In this document: piece after piece, positions 1-8,499 of the stretch | Position numbering within the stretch: position 1 is the first letter of the stretch | How the letters are laid out: each line of letters starts with the position of its first letter | Assembly: GCA_020721815.1 (NCBI GenBank) | Contig: DYMA01000004.1 | Coordinates: 1-38,986, forward strand | Direction: 5' to 3' | From: Sulfurovum sp. | Lineage (GTDB): Bacteria > Campylobacterota > Campylobacteria > Campylobacterales > Sulfurovaceae | Length of the DNA: 38,986 nucleotides | Position numbers and translations under genes: made by a program | The notes under the pieces: generated by a model | The model's input: only the letters and a program-made list of their open reading frames with translations | Database searches by the model: none | What the model was told of the DNA's origin: nothing

Positions 1-624
1 GTTTTTAAGCCCTTTGTCAAACGCCCAATAGTGATTGTAGCTACCATCTCGCAAAAATCCATAGGTCTCTACCAAATCAGCCTTGTCTCCAGCAATAGCG
101 ATATACTCATCAAGGTCATTAATATCTGTCACCTCTACCATACATCCCACCTCCAAAGCATCTCTTTGAGAGTTTTTGCCTTTGGCATAGAGTATATCGT
201 AGAGAGCTTTAACTTCAGGCACGGCGTACTCACCTATGGGCATATTGCGTAACGTTTCCTCGGAGTAGTTGATGGTGTAATCTTCCAAATTGGTGATGTT
301 AATATCGTACGAAGCTACGAGTCTCTCCACCGCTTGAATGTGCGTGGTTTCGGAGTTTTGGATATTGGCAAGTTGGTAGGTAGGATAGAGAGTGTTTAGC
401 ACATGATAGACATCATACGCCAACTTCTCCTCATGCCACATATAAGCTAGAGCGTACTTTTGTGCTTGATTGAGTGCAACCGTTGTATCGCTTGTTTGGG
501 TGAGTTGAGTGAGTGCATTATCAAGCCCCGCTTGTTGGTTGCCACCGCCACCGTTGCCATTACCTCCACCGCCACAACTTGCAAGAAGCAGTGCCAGGGA
601 TGCGATAGTTAATAGTTTTTTCAT
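1..624 (-). CDS. DUF2202-like (ferritin-like) lipoprotein, C-terminus beyond window edge
   Basis: Reverse strand from 624 reads MKKLLTIASLALLLASCGGGGNGNGGGGNQQAGLDNALTQLTQ...LAYMWHEEKLAYDVYHVLNTLYPTYQLANIQNSETTHIQAVERLVASYDI..., open to position 1; lipobox LASC and the EEKLA.DVY...NI..SE..H..AV..L pattern of DUF2202. Not in the ORF track because no stop is present in the window. Confidence 0.8.
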   Translation of the reverse strand, partial: MKKLLTIASLALLLASCGGGGNGNGGGGNQQAGLDNALTQLTQTSDTTVALNQAQKYALAYMWHEEKLAYDVYHVLNTLYPTYQLANIQNSETTHIQAVERLVASYDINITNLEDYTINYSEETLRNMPIGEYAVPEVKALYDILYAKGKNSQRDALEVGCMVEVTDINDLDEYIAIAGDKADLVETYGFLRDGSYNHYWAFDKGLKN

Positions 625-721
625 CTTTTTTCCTCGTTGTAGTAAGTATCAATAGTGCAATCTTACCCCTTTAGTATGAAAAAATTGTGAAATTTTCCCA
701 TAAGTCATTTGATATTTTATC

Positions 722-946
722 GGAAGTGGGACTTTAGTCCCACAAAAGCCAAGATTTGGTTATCGTTACCATCAAAGCCCTCACTTCACGACATATTCAA
801 TTTATCGTTCGTGCTGAGCTTGTCGAAGTACATCAAATCCAAGACCCTTCGACCCTTCGACAAGCTCAGGGTGAACGGATACGATATTTTTTACTCTGTC
901 GTGGAGCAAGATCAAAGCCAATAGGTGGGACTGAAGTCCCACTTCC
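722..946. repeat. Nested inverted-repeat (REP/BIME-like) intergenic element
   Basis: Outer arms 722-743 GGAAGTGGGACTTTAGTCCCAC and 925-946 (reverse complement GGAAGTGGGACTTCAGTCCCAC), each also self-palindromic; inner arms 806-828 CGTTCGTGCTGAGCTTGTCGAAG and 855-877 CTTCGACAAGCTCAGGGTGAACG. Confidence 0.7.
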
Positions 947-985
947 AAAATACCATTCCATTTGGAGTATTAAACACTATTTATG

Positions 986-1007
986 TATAATCATTCATAC
1001 GATTATA
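986..1007 (+). promoter_or_regulatory. Candidate operator/promoter of the toxin-antitoxin operon
   Basis: Inverted repeat TATAATC-N8-GATTATA just upstream of the antitoxin ATG (1024); left arm contains a -10-like TATAAT. Confidence 0.4.
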
Positions 1008-1023
1008 TGAACAAGGGTTAATT

Positions 1024-1251
1024 ATGCACAAAATAAGAAGTACATTTACTCTATCGGATTTTATTATGGAGGAGTTAAATAGCGTCTCCCAAGAACTCAA
1101 TGAGAAAAAATCTCATATTGTAGAAAAAGCATTGAGTATCTATTTTGATGCACTGGATGAAAAACTCTCCGATCAAAGACTCAAAAATCTTGAAGCTAAA
1201 AAAGAGAAGCTTATCCCTGCAAGTGAAGTTTTTAAAGAGTTAGGTTTGTAG
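1024..1251 (+). CDS. Ribbon-helix-helix type antitoxin
   Basis: 75 aa, RHH-like N-terminus (RSTFTLSDFIMEELNSVSQELNEKKSHIVEKAL), directly upstream of a RelE/ParE-like ORF. Confidence 0.7.
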   Translation: MHKIRSTFTLSDFIMEELNSVSQELNEKKSHIVEKALSIYFDALDEKLSDQRLKNLEAKKEKLIPASEVFKELGL

Positions 1252-1254
1252 TGT

Positions 1255-1515
1255 ATGTATGAACTTCACTTTTTAAGTAGTGCCAAAAAAGAGTTTGCCA
1301 AACTTGATAGTGTAGCTCAAAAAATCATCAAAGAAAAACTTCTCTTGCTTGTCACAAATCCAGATGTTTTAAAAAACAACATCAAACCGCTCAAAGGGGA
1401 ATACAAAGGGAAATTCAGGCTTCGTATCAATCAATACCGAGTTGTTTTTCAAGTCAAAGAGGAAGAGCTTATTATTATCGTTGTCCGTGTTGGACATAGA
1501 AAAGAGGTCTATTGA
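1255..1515 (+). CDS. RelE/ParE family toxin
   Basis: 86 aa; pattern ...SAKKEFAKLD...IKPLKGEYKGKFRLRINQYRVVFQVKEEELIIIVVRVGHRKEVY typical of RelE/ParE. Confidence 0.85.
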   Translation: MYELHFLSSAKKEFAKLDSVAQKIIKEKLLLLVTNPDVLKNNIKPLKGEYKGKFRLRINQYRVVFQVKEEELIIIVVRVGHRKEVY

Positions 1516-1522
1516 GATGCGA
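1457..1522 (+). repeat. 66-bp direct repeat, copy 1 (3' end of the toxin gene)
   Basis: aagaggaagagcttattattatcgttgtccgtgttggacatagaaaagaggtctattgagatgcga; copy 2 at 2892-2957, one mismatch (gga/ggg). Confidence 0.95.
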
Positions 1523-1578
1523 GTAGATTTACGAGTGTGGTCTATTGGTTTATTTGTATGGAAATGAAAAAAGATTTA

Positions 1579-2772
1579 TCAATACAAAAACCCAAAAAGC
1601 CATAAAGGGATTTTATTGCCGTTTCCTACCTCTGTATCATCCGATACCACAAAACTATTTGCAATATCTTTGATCTGAGCAAAACTTTTATTTTTTCCAC
1701 CCACTTCGACAATATATTTTTTTTCCACCACAAAATCACCTTGTTTGGAGATATGAAGTTTGTATTTATGGCTTACTTGATTTGCAAAAAATGTCTCTCT
1801 TACTGTTCCTATTTCACAACTACTGCAATAAGCAAAAAGTAGGTTTGTATTATTGAGATATATTTTGGCTGCTTTTTGTACTTTTTTGAGACCGTCTATA
1901 TTTTCATCCACCAAAAGCAACATCTGCCCATTGGCAAGGTAGGATAGATAATCATACAGTTTTACTCTACTTATCTCTGCTAGGGTTGCTATTTTTGAGT
2001 AATTTACCTCAAATGGTTTGCTTTCACATATTACCTCAAGAAGTTTTTTAAGTTTGTAGGTATATTTTTGCTCTACTAGTCCTAGTGAAGTCAAATCCAC
2101 ATCAATCGTAAGGTTGATAGTATTGAGTAAGTTTTGATAATAGGATGTTTGCTTGTCAAAATAAAACGGGTAATATCCCACCTCAATATACTCTTTGAAC
2201 TCTTTTAAAATATTAATTTCTTGCAATGGCAGGTTGTTTGCAATCTCTCTATGATTTGAAAAAATATCTTCTATTTCAAAGGATTGGAGTGTGAGGCGAT
2301 GTTTAAACTTCAAATACTCTCTAAATGAAAAACCAGCAAGATTATAAAGCGTCACTCTTCTACTTAAGTCACTTTTGGCATTCAAAATTGAGGTAGCACT
2401 ACTGCTTGTAAAGATTACTTTTATATCAAACAAATCATAAATTGTTTTAAGATAAGAGGCAAACTCTTCGTATCGGTGTACTTCATCTAGGAGTAAATAT
2501 TCTCCACCACTATCTACAAACTCTTCTACTATATCTATCAAATCTGCACCGCTTAAAAACGGATAATCAAGGGATATATAGAGTGCATTTTTGTTGTTTG
2601 ATTCAAGTTCTTTTAGGTGCTGAAAAAGTGTAGTGGTTTTGCCAACTCCACGAGAACCAAATAGAGCTATCATTTTATCATTGAAATCTATTGTGTCGTA
2701 GATGTATCTTTTGTACTCTATTTTAAAAGATTTTTTTAACCGTTCTTGGTATTTTTTGATATTTTCAAGCAT
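1579..2772 (-). CDS. AAA-family ATP-binding protein (AAA_14-like)
   Basis: 397 aa, Walker A GSRGVGKTT, Walker B EYLLLDEVHRY, sensor FTSSSATS; resembles AAA/DUF4143-type ATPases. Confidence 0.8.
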   Translation of the reverse strand: MLENIKKYQERLKKSFKIEYKRYIYDTIDFNDKMIALFGSRGVGKTTTLFQHLKELESNNKNALYISLDYPFLSGADLIDIVEEFVDSGGEYLLLDEVHRYEEFASYLKTIYDLFDIKVIFTSSSATSILNAKSDLSRRVTLYNLAGFSFREYLKFKHRLTLQSFEIEDIFSNHREIANNLPLQEINILKEFKEYIEVGYYPFYFDKQTSYYQNLLNTINLTIDVDLTSLGLVEQKYTYKLKKLLEVICESKPFEVNYSKIATLAEISRVKLYDYLSYLANGQMLLLVDENIDGLKKVQKAAKIYLNNTNLLFAYCSSCEIGTVRETFFANQVSHKYKLHISKQGDFVVEKKYIVEVGGKNKSFAQIKDIANSFVVSDDTEVGNGNKIPLWLFGFLY

Positions 2773-2783
2773 TATACAATCCT

Positions 2784-2854
2784 TTGTAAATGGTTATAGA
2801 CATTTACAATATTAGCTTTATTTTACTTTGTAAATGGCTATAAACATTTACAAT
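2784..2854. promoter_or_regulatory. Tandem palindromic operator-like sites upstream of the ATPase
   Basis: ttgtaaatggttatagacatttacaat (2784-2810) and ttgtaaatggctataaacatttacaat (2828-2854), each with GTAAATG...CATTTAC dyad symmetry, 44 bp centre-to-centre, immediately upstream of the minus-strand start at 2772. Confidence 0.6.
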
Positions 2855-2891
2855 TAAATCGATAAAATGAGCAAAACAACCAACAAAGAGG

Positions 2892-2957
2892 AAGAGGAAG
2901 AGCTTATTATTATCGTTGTCCGTGTTGGGCATAGAAAAGAGGTCTATTGAGATGCGA
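2892..2957 (+). repeat. 66-bp direct repeat, copy 2 (orphan fragment of the toxin 3' end)
   Basis: Matches 1457-1522 with one mismatch, includes the toxin stop codon; no toxin ORF precedes it here. Confidence 0.95.
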
Positions 2958-2970
2958 TTGTAGGGTAAAT

Positions 2971-4227
2971 CTAAACCGCCATAATGCAGTTTCTCCCCGA
3001 TGCTTTGGCTTGATAGAGGGCTTCGTCGGCTCGGTTGATGATTTGTTCATAGCTGTTATCTTCCTCTTTGAGGTAGCTAATGCCTACGCTACAGGTAATT
3101 TTTAGATTATAACTAAAACATTTTTCTTCGATAGCCTTGCGTAACTTTTCGACACTTAGCAGTGCTTTGTGTTTGTCGGTATGACTCAAAAAAAGAATAA
3201 ACTCCTCACCGCCCCATCTTGCAAATTGGTCGCTTTTGCGGATATTGTGGAGTATCTCTTGGGCAAACTCTTGCAACACCTTATCGCCCACATTGTGTCC
3301 GTAGCCGTCATTGACACGTTTAAAAAAATCAATGTCAAACATCGCAATGGAGAGAGGATGATGATAACGTTTGGCTGATTCGTAAACCACCTCCAATAGC
3401 GTGAGAAACTTCATGCGATTATTGACTTGCGTCAAAAAATCCACCGTTGCCATCTCCTCCATCAAGCGATGCCGCTCTTCAAGTTGCGAAATATCACTAA
3501 GCGATAAGATAATCTCATCCTCTAGGGGCAAATAGGTACTGTACATCTGAAAGGTTCGTGCCTTGCCTTGAAGGTCGTGGATTTGCACCTTTTCATTGAG
3601 ATTGTTGTATTTGCTTCGACGCATCAACGTTTGCATATTGGTTTTTTCGTGAGTCACAATCTCTGCACCAAAGAGCAGTTCATGGCAATCTTGGAGCATC
3701 TCTACGCTATCGATATTGAAAAACTCCAAAAAGCTCTTATTGCAAAAGCGAATCTTTTGATTTTTAAATACCGCAATCATGTTGCTTTGGAAATCAATAA
3801 CGTGCTGAACCAATCTGTTTTTCTCATCAAGGAGTTGTTTGTAGTAGAGATTTTTGGCGATGGTAGCAAGTTGCGAGAGCAAGAGTTTCATATTGAGGGG
3901 TTTGCGGTGGTAGTGGGTGATATTAAGCTCAATAGCCTCAAGCATAAAGTGTTCATGCACATAAGCCGTAGAGATAATAATAGGAATATCGCCATTAGAA
4001 GCCCGTATCAGCTTTGCCATCTCCAAACCATTGAGACGAGGCATGGTAATATCGGTAATGATAACATCAATGGCTTTAGTCCCAAACGCCTCATACCCCT
4101 CTTGTCCGTCTCGTGCCAAATAGACATAGGTACACTTTTTTTGCAAAAACTCCTGCAACGCCAAACCAATTTGCTCATCATCTTCAACAATTAAAATAGT
4201 TAGCCGCTTTAGTAGATTATCCTTCAC
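2971..4227 (-). CDS. Response regulator-diguanylate cyclase (REC, PAS-like middle, GGDEF)
   Basis: 418 aa; receiver LTILIVEDDEQIG...DVIITDITMPRLNG...; GGEEF active-site motif in FARWGGEEFILFLSHTD. Confidence 0.92.
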   Translation of the reverse strand: MKDNLLKRLTILIVEDDEQIGLALQEFLQKKCTYVYLARDGQEGYEAFGTKAIDVIITDITMPRLNGLEMAKLIRASNGDIPIIISTAYVHEHFMLEAIELNITHYHRKPLNMKLLLSQLATIAKNLYYKQLLDEKNRLVQHVIDFQSNMIAVFKNQKIRFCNKSFLEFFNIDSVEMLQDCHELLFGAEIVTHEKTNMQTLMRRSKYNNLNEKVQIHDLQGKARTFQMYSTYLPLEDEIILSLSDISQLEERHRLMEEMATVDFLTQVNNRMKFLTLLEVVYESAKRYHHPLSIAMFDIDFFKRVNDGYGHNVGDKVLQEFAQEILHNIRKSDQFARWGGEEFILFLSHTDKHKALLSVEKLRKAIEEKCFSYNLKITCSVGISYLKEEDNSYEQIINRADEALYQAKASGRNCIMAV

Positions 4228-4906
4228 CCATCAAACCTTGCCTATTTTTTTGCAATAGTATCGTAAAAAGTGCTCCGTTGTTGCGGTTTTCGACACTTAA
4301 TCGACCGTTCATATTGCGTTCTATGATACTTTTGGACATATATAAGCCCAATCCTGTGCCTTGTTTTTGAAACTTTGTCGTAAAGTAGGGTTCAAATATT
4401 TTTGAGCGTATGGTATCGGGTACACCCCCTGCGTTGTCTTGGACTTCGATGGTGACACACTCTTCGTTCTCCGTAAGATAGATATCAATCACACCTTTGA
4501 GCTTTTGGGCATTGATTGCATCTTGGGCGTTTTTGATGAGATTGATAATGACTTGCTTAAACTCATTGGGGTAGCCCAAAAACTCTATGGTTTGGCTCTC
4601 GTGGTGGATGGTGAGCTTAATGGCTTGTTGGTTGAGTTGAGATTGTATCATATTGACCACATCGTAGATGCTTTGGACGACATCAAAAAGCTCTTTTTGT
4701 TTGGAGGGCTTAAAGAAGTTTCTAAAATCATCAATGGTTTTGGACATATAGCGTATCGTATCATCAACACTTTTGTTGTATTCAAGCAAAAGCGACTCAT
4801 CAAGCTCATCGTTTTCGTAGCTCAAAATCAACAAATCTTTTTTGAGCGAAAGCAAATTGAGCGGTTGCCTCCACTGATGGGCGATAGAGCTTATCATCTC
4901 TCCCAT
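4217..4906 (-). CDS. Histidine kinase segment (HisKA + HATPase)
   Basis: MGEMISSIAHQWRQPLNLLSLKKD H-box; NLIKNAQDAIN N-box; DNAGGVP; GTGLGLYMSK. Same frame as the upstream 827-aa ORF. Confidence 0.9.
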   Translation of the reverse strand: MGEMISSIAHQWRQPLNLLSLKKDLLILSYENDELDESLLLEYNKSVDDTIRYMSKTIDDFRNFFKPSKQKELFDVVQSIYDVVNMIQSQLNQQAIKLTIHHESQTIEFLGYPNEFKQVIINLIKNAQDAINAQKLKGVIDIYLTENEECVTIEVQDNAGGVPDTIRSKIFEPYFTTKFQKQGTGLGLYMSKSIIERNMNGRLSVENRNNGALFTILLQKNRQGLMGEG

Positions 4907-4999
4907 GGCGGCGAGTTTGGATTGTTGGATGAGGAGTTGTTCTTGTTGTCTTAGCTCTTCAACCTTCTCTTTGACTTTGTTGGAGAGATTGAGATTGAG

Positions 5000-7483
5000 T
5001 TAGTTGAGGTTGTCTCGCAGCTGTTTGTTTTCGGTCATATCTTTGGCACTGACGATGATACGTTTTTTGTCGGGCATCAACGAAAGCGTCATATTGATAG
5101 TCACCACCGTACCATCTTTGGCAAAGCAGGATTTTTCAAAGTTTTTCACAAACCCTTTTCGCACCACCTTGGCAATCACCACTTTGGCTCGTTCATAATC
5201 TTGCGGGATACTTAGCTCAATGCACGAGGTTTGGAGCAGCTCCTTGCGAGAGTAGCCCGTAACCTCCATATAGGCATCGTTAAAATCCAAAAACCTAGAC
5301 TCCAAATCAAGGATAGCTACAGGGTCTTTGGAGATTTTGAAGATGGTTCCAAACTCCTCTTTTTGTTTGGCGATACTCTCTTTGAGCTTGGCCTCTTTGG
5401 TAATATCTTGCACAATACCTCGTGAGTAGATTGGTTTGCCCTCTTCATCGTAAAAAGTATTCCCTTTTTCACGCACGTATTTGATCTTTTTACTGGGCAA
5501 CACCATGCGATGCTCTACCTCATAGGGGGTTTTGTTTTCAAGCGATTGCTTATAGACACTATCGACAAGCTCTCTATCATCGGGATGAATGAGGCTCAAA
5601 AAAAACTCATAGGAGGGTTTGAAGTGTTCTTTGTCGAGTTCAAACAAAACAAAAATCTCATCCGACCATCGTAGCTCATCGTGGACAATATCGAGTGACC
5701 AACTCCCCATAAGTGCCATCTTTTGGGCTTCATCGAGTTCAAAATTGGAGTTTTTTATCTCCTCTATCTTCTCATTTACGAGTCGTTCAAGCTCATATTT
5801 GTAGCCATTAAGCTCCTCTTCTCTTTTGTAAATCTCTGTTTTGTCTTGACAAATAATCGAAGCACCGCTAATTCTATCGTGTTCGTTGTAAAAAGGCTCG
5901 ATTTTGCAAAAGTATCGCACTCCTTGTTCATCGAGTTCAAAGCGTTTGCTCTCCCCTTTGGCAATGACATACTCCAAATGTTTACGCAGTTGAGGGAGAT
6001 TGACTTTGCACTCTATAGAGGTAATCAAATTGCCAATATCCCCATCACGCAACGCAAAGATATGTTTCATAAAAGGCGTATAACGACGAATACGCAACGC
6101 CTCATCGACAAACATCACGCCGTACTCAATACTCCTAAAAGCGTTGATAAGGTCATCGTTGATAAGCCTTAAATCATGGGTTTTAAGCTCCAATTCATCG
6201 TTTACCGTAGAGAGTTCTTCGTTGGAAGATTGCAACTCCTCGTTGGTGGTTTCAAGCTCCTCGATAGTCGTTTGCAAACGCTCTTTTACCACCATCAATT
6301 CATGCTCCAAAGCCTCCCTATCCTCATTGTTAAGCAAGGTATTGGAAGAGGGAGTATAGCTATTATCGTTTTGAACCTCCGAAAACATAATAAGCAACGC
6401 CTCATAGAAGTAGTCGCTGCTGGGCATGGGTAATACGGTAATGTAGTATTTTTGGTTGGGTTGGGTTGATGAGCTTATTTTGTGGGTTATGGCTTGTTGT
6501 TCTCGTCGGCTTTTGTAAATCGCAGCTCTAAGGTCGATACGAATCTCTTCGGTAGCAAAGGCTAAAATATCGTTGGTCATTTTGCCCAGTGGAATATCAA
6601 AATAGTGCTTAATCTCTCCATGCGTATAGATAATGGCGTTGTCTTTGTCGATAATCAAATAGTTTTTGGCAAAAAAACGGGTAATACTTACCGAAATAGC
6701 ATCAAGCATAATTTGCTCTTTGTCCAAAACGGGTTTGAGTTTGGGCTCGATGACTTTGACGCTTGAGGGGTAACGCTTGGGATAGTATTGCAAGAAGTCC
6801 AAATTGGGAGCTGAGAGCGTCTCTTTGCGTTGAAAAATTTTCCACTTGCTATCGATGGTGCTAAAGATGCTGGTTAATCCACTCGTGCTTTCGCTCTTGC
6901 CCAAAAAGAGATACCCTTTGGGACGCAATGCGTGATGAAAGACGGCAAAGAGGCGTTTTTGGAGCGTGGAGTTGAAGTAGATAAGCAAATTACGGCACGA
7001 GAGCATATCGAGATTGATAAAGGGAGGGTCTTTGATAAGGTCGTGTTGCGAAAAGACTACCATATCACGAATATTTTTGGAGATTTCGTAGTAGTCATCT
7101 TTGGCGATAAGGTAGTTATCGACAAGTGCGTGGGGAATATGAAACACCTCTTCTTTGAAGTATTTTGCCGACCGTGCTTGGGTAATCGCCTCTTTGGATA
7201 TATCCGTAGCAAATATTTGTACTTTGATGATAGAGATTTTTTCTTGTTTGAGCAACTCTTGATGCAACAACATGGCGATAGAAAAAACCTCCTCACCCGT
7301 AGCACACCCTGGAATCCAAATGCGAATACTCTCTCCGCCATGCTTTGAGGTGACAATATCGGCAACCACACTTTTGAGCGACTCAAACGCCTCTTCATCT
7401 CTAAAAAAAAGAGGTGACAATGACAAGCAAATCTTTGTAGAGAAGCTTGGACTCTTTGTTGGAGTTTTTGAGATACTCCACAT
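5000..7483 (-). CDS. CheR methyltransferase (C-terminal part) with coiled-coil and PAS domains
   Basis: FFRDEEAFESLK...IRIWIPGCATGEEVFSIAMLL...DMLSCRNLLIYF; ELETTNEELQSSNEELSTVNDELELK coiled coil; PAS segments. Residues before FFRDEE (upstream of about 7403) appear out of frame with the real protein. Confidence 0.88.
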   Translation of the reverse strand: MWSISKTPTKSPSFSTKICLSLSPLFFRDEEAFESLKSVVADIVTSKHGGESIRIWIPGCATGEEVFSIAMLLHQELLKQEKISIIKVQIFATDISKEAITQARSAKYFKEEVFHIPHALVDNYLIAKDDYYEISKNIRDMVVFSQHDLIKDPPFINLDMLSCRNLLIYFNSTLQKRLFAVFHHALRPKGYLFLGKSESTSGLTSIFSTIDSKWKIFQRKETLSAPNLDFLQYYPKRYPSSVKVIEPKLKPVLDKEQIMLDAISVSITRFFAKNYLIIDKDNAIIYTHGEIKHYFDIPLGKMTNDILAFATEEIRIDLRAAIYKSRREQQAITHKISSSTQPNQKYYITVLPMPSSDYFYEALLIMFSEVQNDNSYTPSSNTLLNNEDREALEHELMVVKERLQTTIEELETTNEELQSSNEELSTVNDELELKTHDLRLINDDLINAFRSIEYGVMFVDEALRIRRYTPFMKHIFALRDGDIGNLITSIECKVNLPQLRKHLEYVIAKGESKRFELDEQGVRYFCKIEPFYNEHDRISGASIICQDKTEIYKREEELNGYKYELERLVNEKIEEIKNSNFELDEAQKMALMGSWSLDIVHDELRWSDEIFVLFELDKEHFKPSYEFFLSLIHPDDRELVDSVYKQSLENKTPYEVEHRMVLPSKKIKYVREKGNTFYDEEGKPIYSRGIVQDITKEAKLKESIAKQKEEFGTIFKISKDPVAILDLESRFLDFNDAYMEVTGYSRKELLQTSCIELSIPQDYERAKVVIAKVVRKGFVKNFEKSCFAKDGTVVTINMTLSLMPDKKRIIVSAKDMTENKQLRDNLN

Positions 7484-8213
7484 ACTCGCTTAGATTGCCT
7501 ATCTTATTGACCGCCATACGTCGATGGATACGGCGTTGAATGGTGTTGATTTTGTAATCGGTAAAATCGGTATCCGAACGTTCAATAAGTATATCGTAAA
7601 TGGTATCGAGTTGTTTAGGAGCATCTTCATTGACAAAAAAGATATTGGGAGCGGAGATAATCGATTGAATCTCTCGTCCAATCGTAGCAGGGAGCAAAAT
7701 AGCATCAACCAAACCCGTCTGAATCGAGGCTCTGGGCATTGAGGCGTATTTGGCACTCTTTTCATCTTGGACGATGGTAATGCCTCCTGCGTTTTTAATC
7801 GCCTTAATCCCCAACGCCCCGTCGCTTCCCGAACCCGATAGAATAATGCCAATAGCATTCTCCTCTTTGTCTCTAGCAAGTGAAGCGAAAAAGGTATCAA
7901 TAGAGGGCTTGGGAAAAATTTTGGATGCGGGAGGGGTGAGCATAATGGTGTTTTTGACAACGGTAATGTTTTTATTGGGAGGGCAAATATAGATGGTGTT
8001 AGGCTCAATATACTCCCCATCTTGCGCCTCTTTGATAGGGATTTGCGTACTTTTTGAGAGCAAATTGACAATGAGTGAGGGTTGCGAAGGGTCAAGGTGC
8101 TGCGCGATAATAAATGCCAAATCACCGTGAGGCTCAAGGTTGCTAAGAAGCTTCTGAATCGCCTCAAACCCACCCGCACTTGCTCCTATGCCTACCACTT
8201 TTGTGTTATCCAT
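7401..8213 (-). CDS. CheB methylesterase with N-terminal start of CheR
   Basis: VVGIGASAGGFEAIQKLLSNL...AQHLDPSQPSLIVNLLS...SGSGSDGALGIKAIKNAGGITIVQD; ends inside CheR helical domain at ...KDLLVIVTSFF*. Confidence 0.9.
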   Translation of the reverse strand: MDNTKVVGIGASAGGFEAIQKLLSNLEPHGDLAFIIAQHLDPSQPSLIVNLLSKSTQIPIKEAQDGEYIEPNTIYICPPNKNITVVKNTIMLTPPASKIFPKPSIDTFFASLARDKEENAIGIILSGSGSDGALGIKAIKNAGGITIVQDEKSAKYASMPRASIQTGLVDAILLPATIGREIQSIISAPNIFFVNEDAPKQLDTIYDILIERSDTDFTDYKINTIQRRIHRRMAVNKIGNLSEYVEYLKNSNKESKLLYKDLLVIVTSFF

Positions 8214-8290
8214 TTGTTCAACTTTCCATAGATTTTGTGCTTATTATTATATCTTTATATTGATTACAATTGTACCTTGTATTCTGACCT

Positions 8291-8492
8291 TACGCACTTA
8301 AAAAATAACCCCTTTAATGCCATTTTTAGCTGTAGGTTCAACTGTAGGTTCGGCTTTAGCCGAACAATTGGAAGTTGTTGAATGCTTTAAACTCGGCTAA
8401 AGCCGAGGCTACAGATTCAAAGTCGTAATTTAAAATAGATTGCTTCGTGCCTAGCAATGACCTGTTTCAATGGGGTAATTTTTAAGTGCGTA
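8291..8492. mobile_element. MITE-like element with ~21-bp terminal inverted repeats
   Basis: Left TACGCACTTAAAAAATAACCCC (8291-8312) and reverse complement of 8472-8492 TACGCACTTAAAAATTACCCC; internal palindromes gttcggctttagccgaac (8348-8365) and ctcggctaaagccgag (8392-8407); no coding capacity. Confidence 0.6.
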
Positions 8493-8499
8493 ACATCAG

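Larger units (their letters stand above)
4217..8213 (-). pseudogene. Interrupted CheB-CheR-PAS-histidine kinase hybrid gene (one frameshift plus one in-frame stop)
   Basis: CheB ORF (7401-8213), CheR/PAS ORF (5000-7483) and kinase ORF (4217-4906) form one continuous domain series; the breaks are an A8 run at 7403-7410 (one A fewer restores TSFFRDEEAF) and TAA at 5000-5002 with open in-frame sequence on both sides. May be a real pseudogene, split genes, or sequencing error. Confidence 0.7.

Noticed and set aside
722-946. Possible CRISPR array
   Set aside because: Repeats are inverted and belong to two different families with no regular spacers; no cas genes in the window.
709-1010. Two small plus-strand ORFs (71 and 84 aa) before the antitoxin
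   Set aside because: They translate the nested palindromic repeats; not credible proteins.
3568-4194. 208-aa plus-strand ORF opposite the GGDEF protein
   Set aside because: Antisense shadow of a strongly coding minus-strand frame (receiver-GGDEF motifs); no recognisable domain.
5723-6172. Plus-strand 149-aa ORF opposite the CheR/PAS gene
   Set aside because: Antisense to a recognised coding region; no domain. Same reasoning for other antisense ORFs in the track (e.g. 6932-7348, 12869-13519, 20438-21088, 21188-21724).
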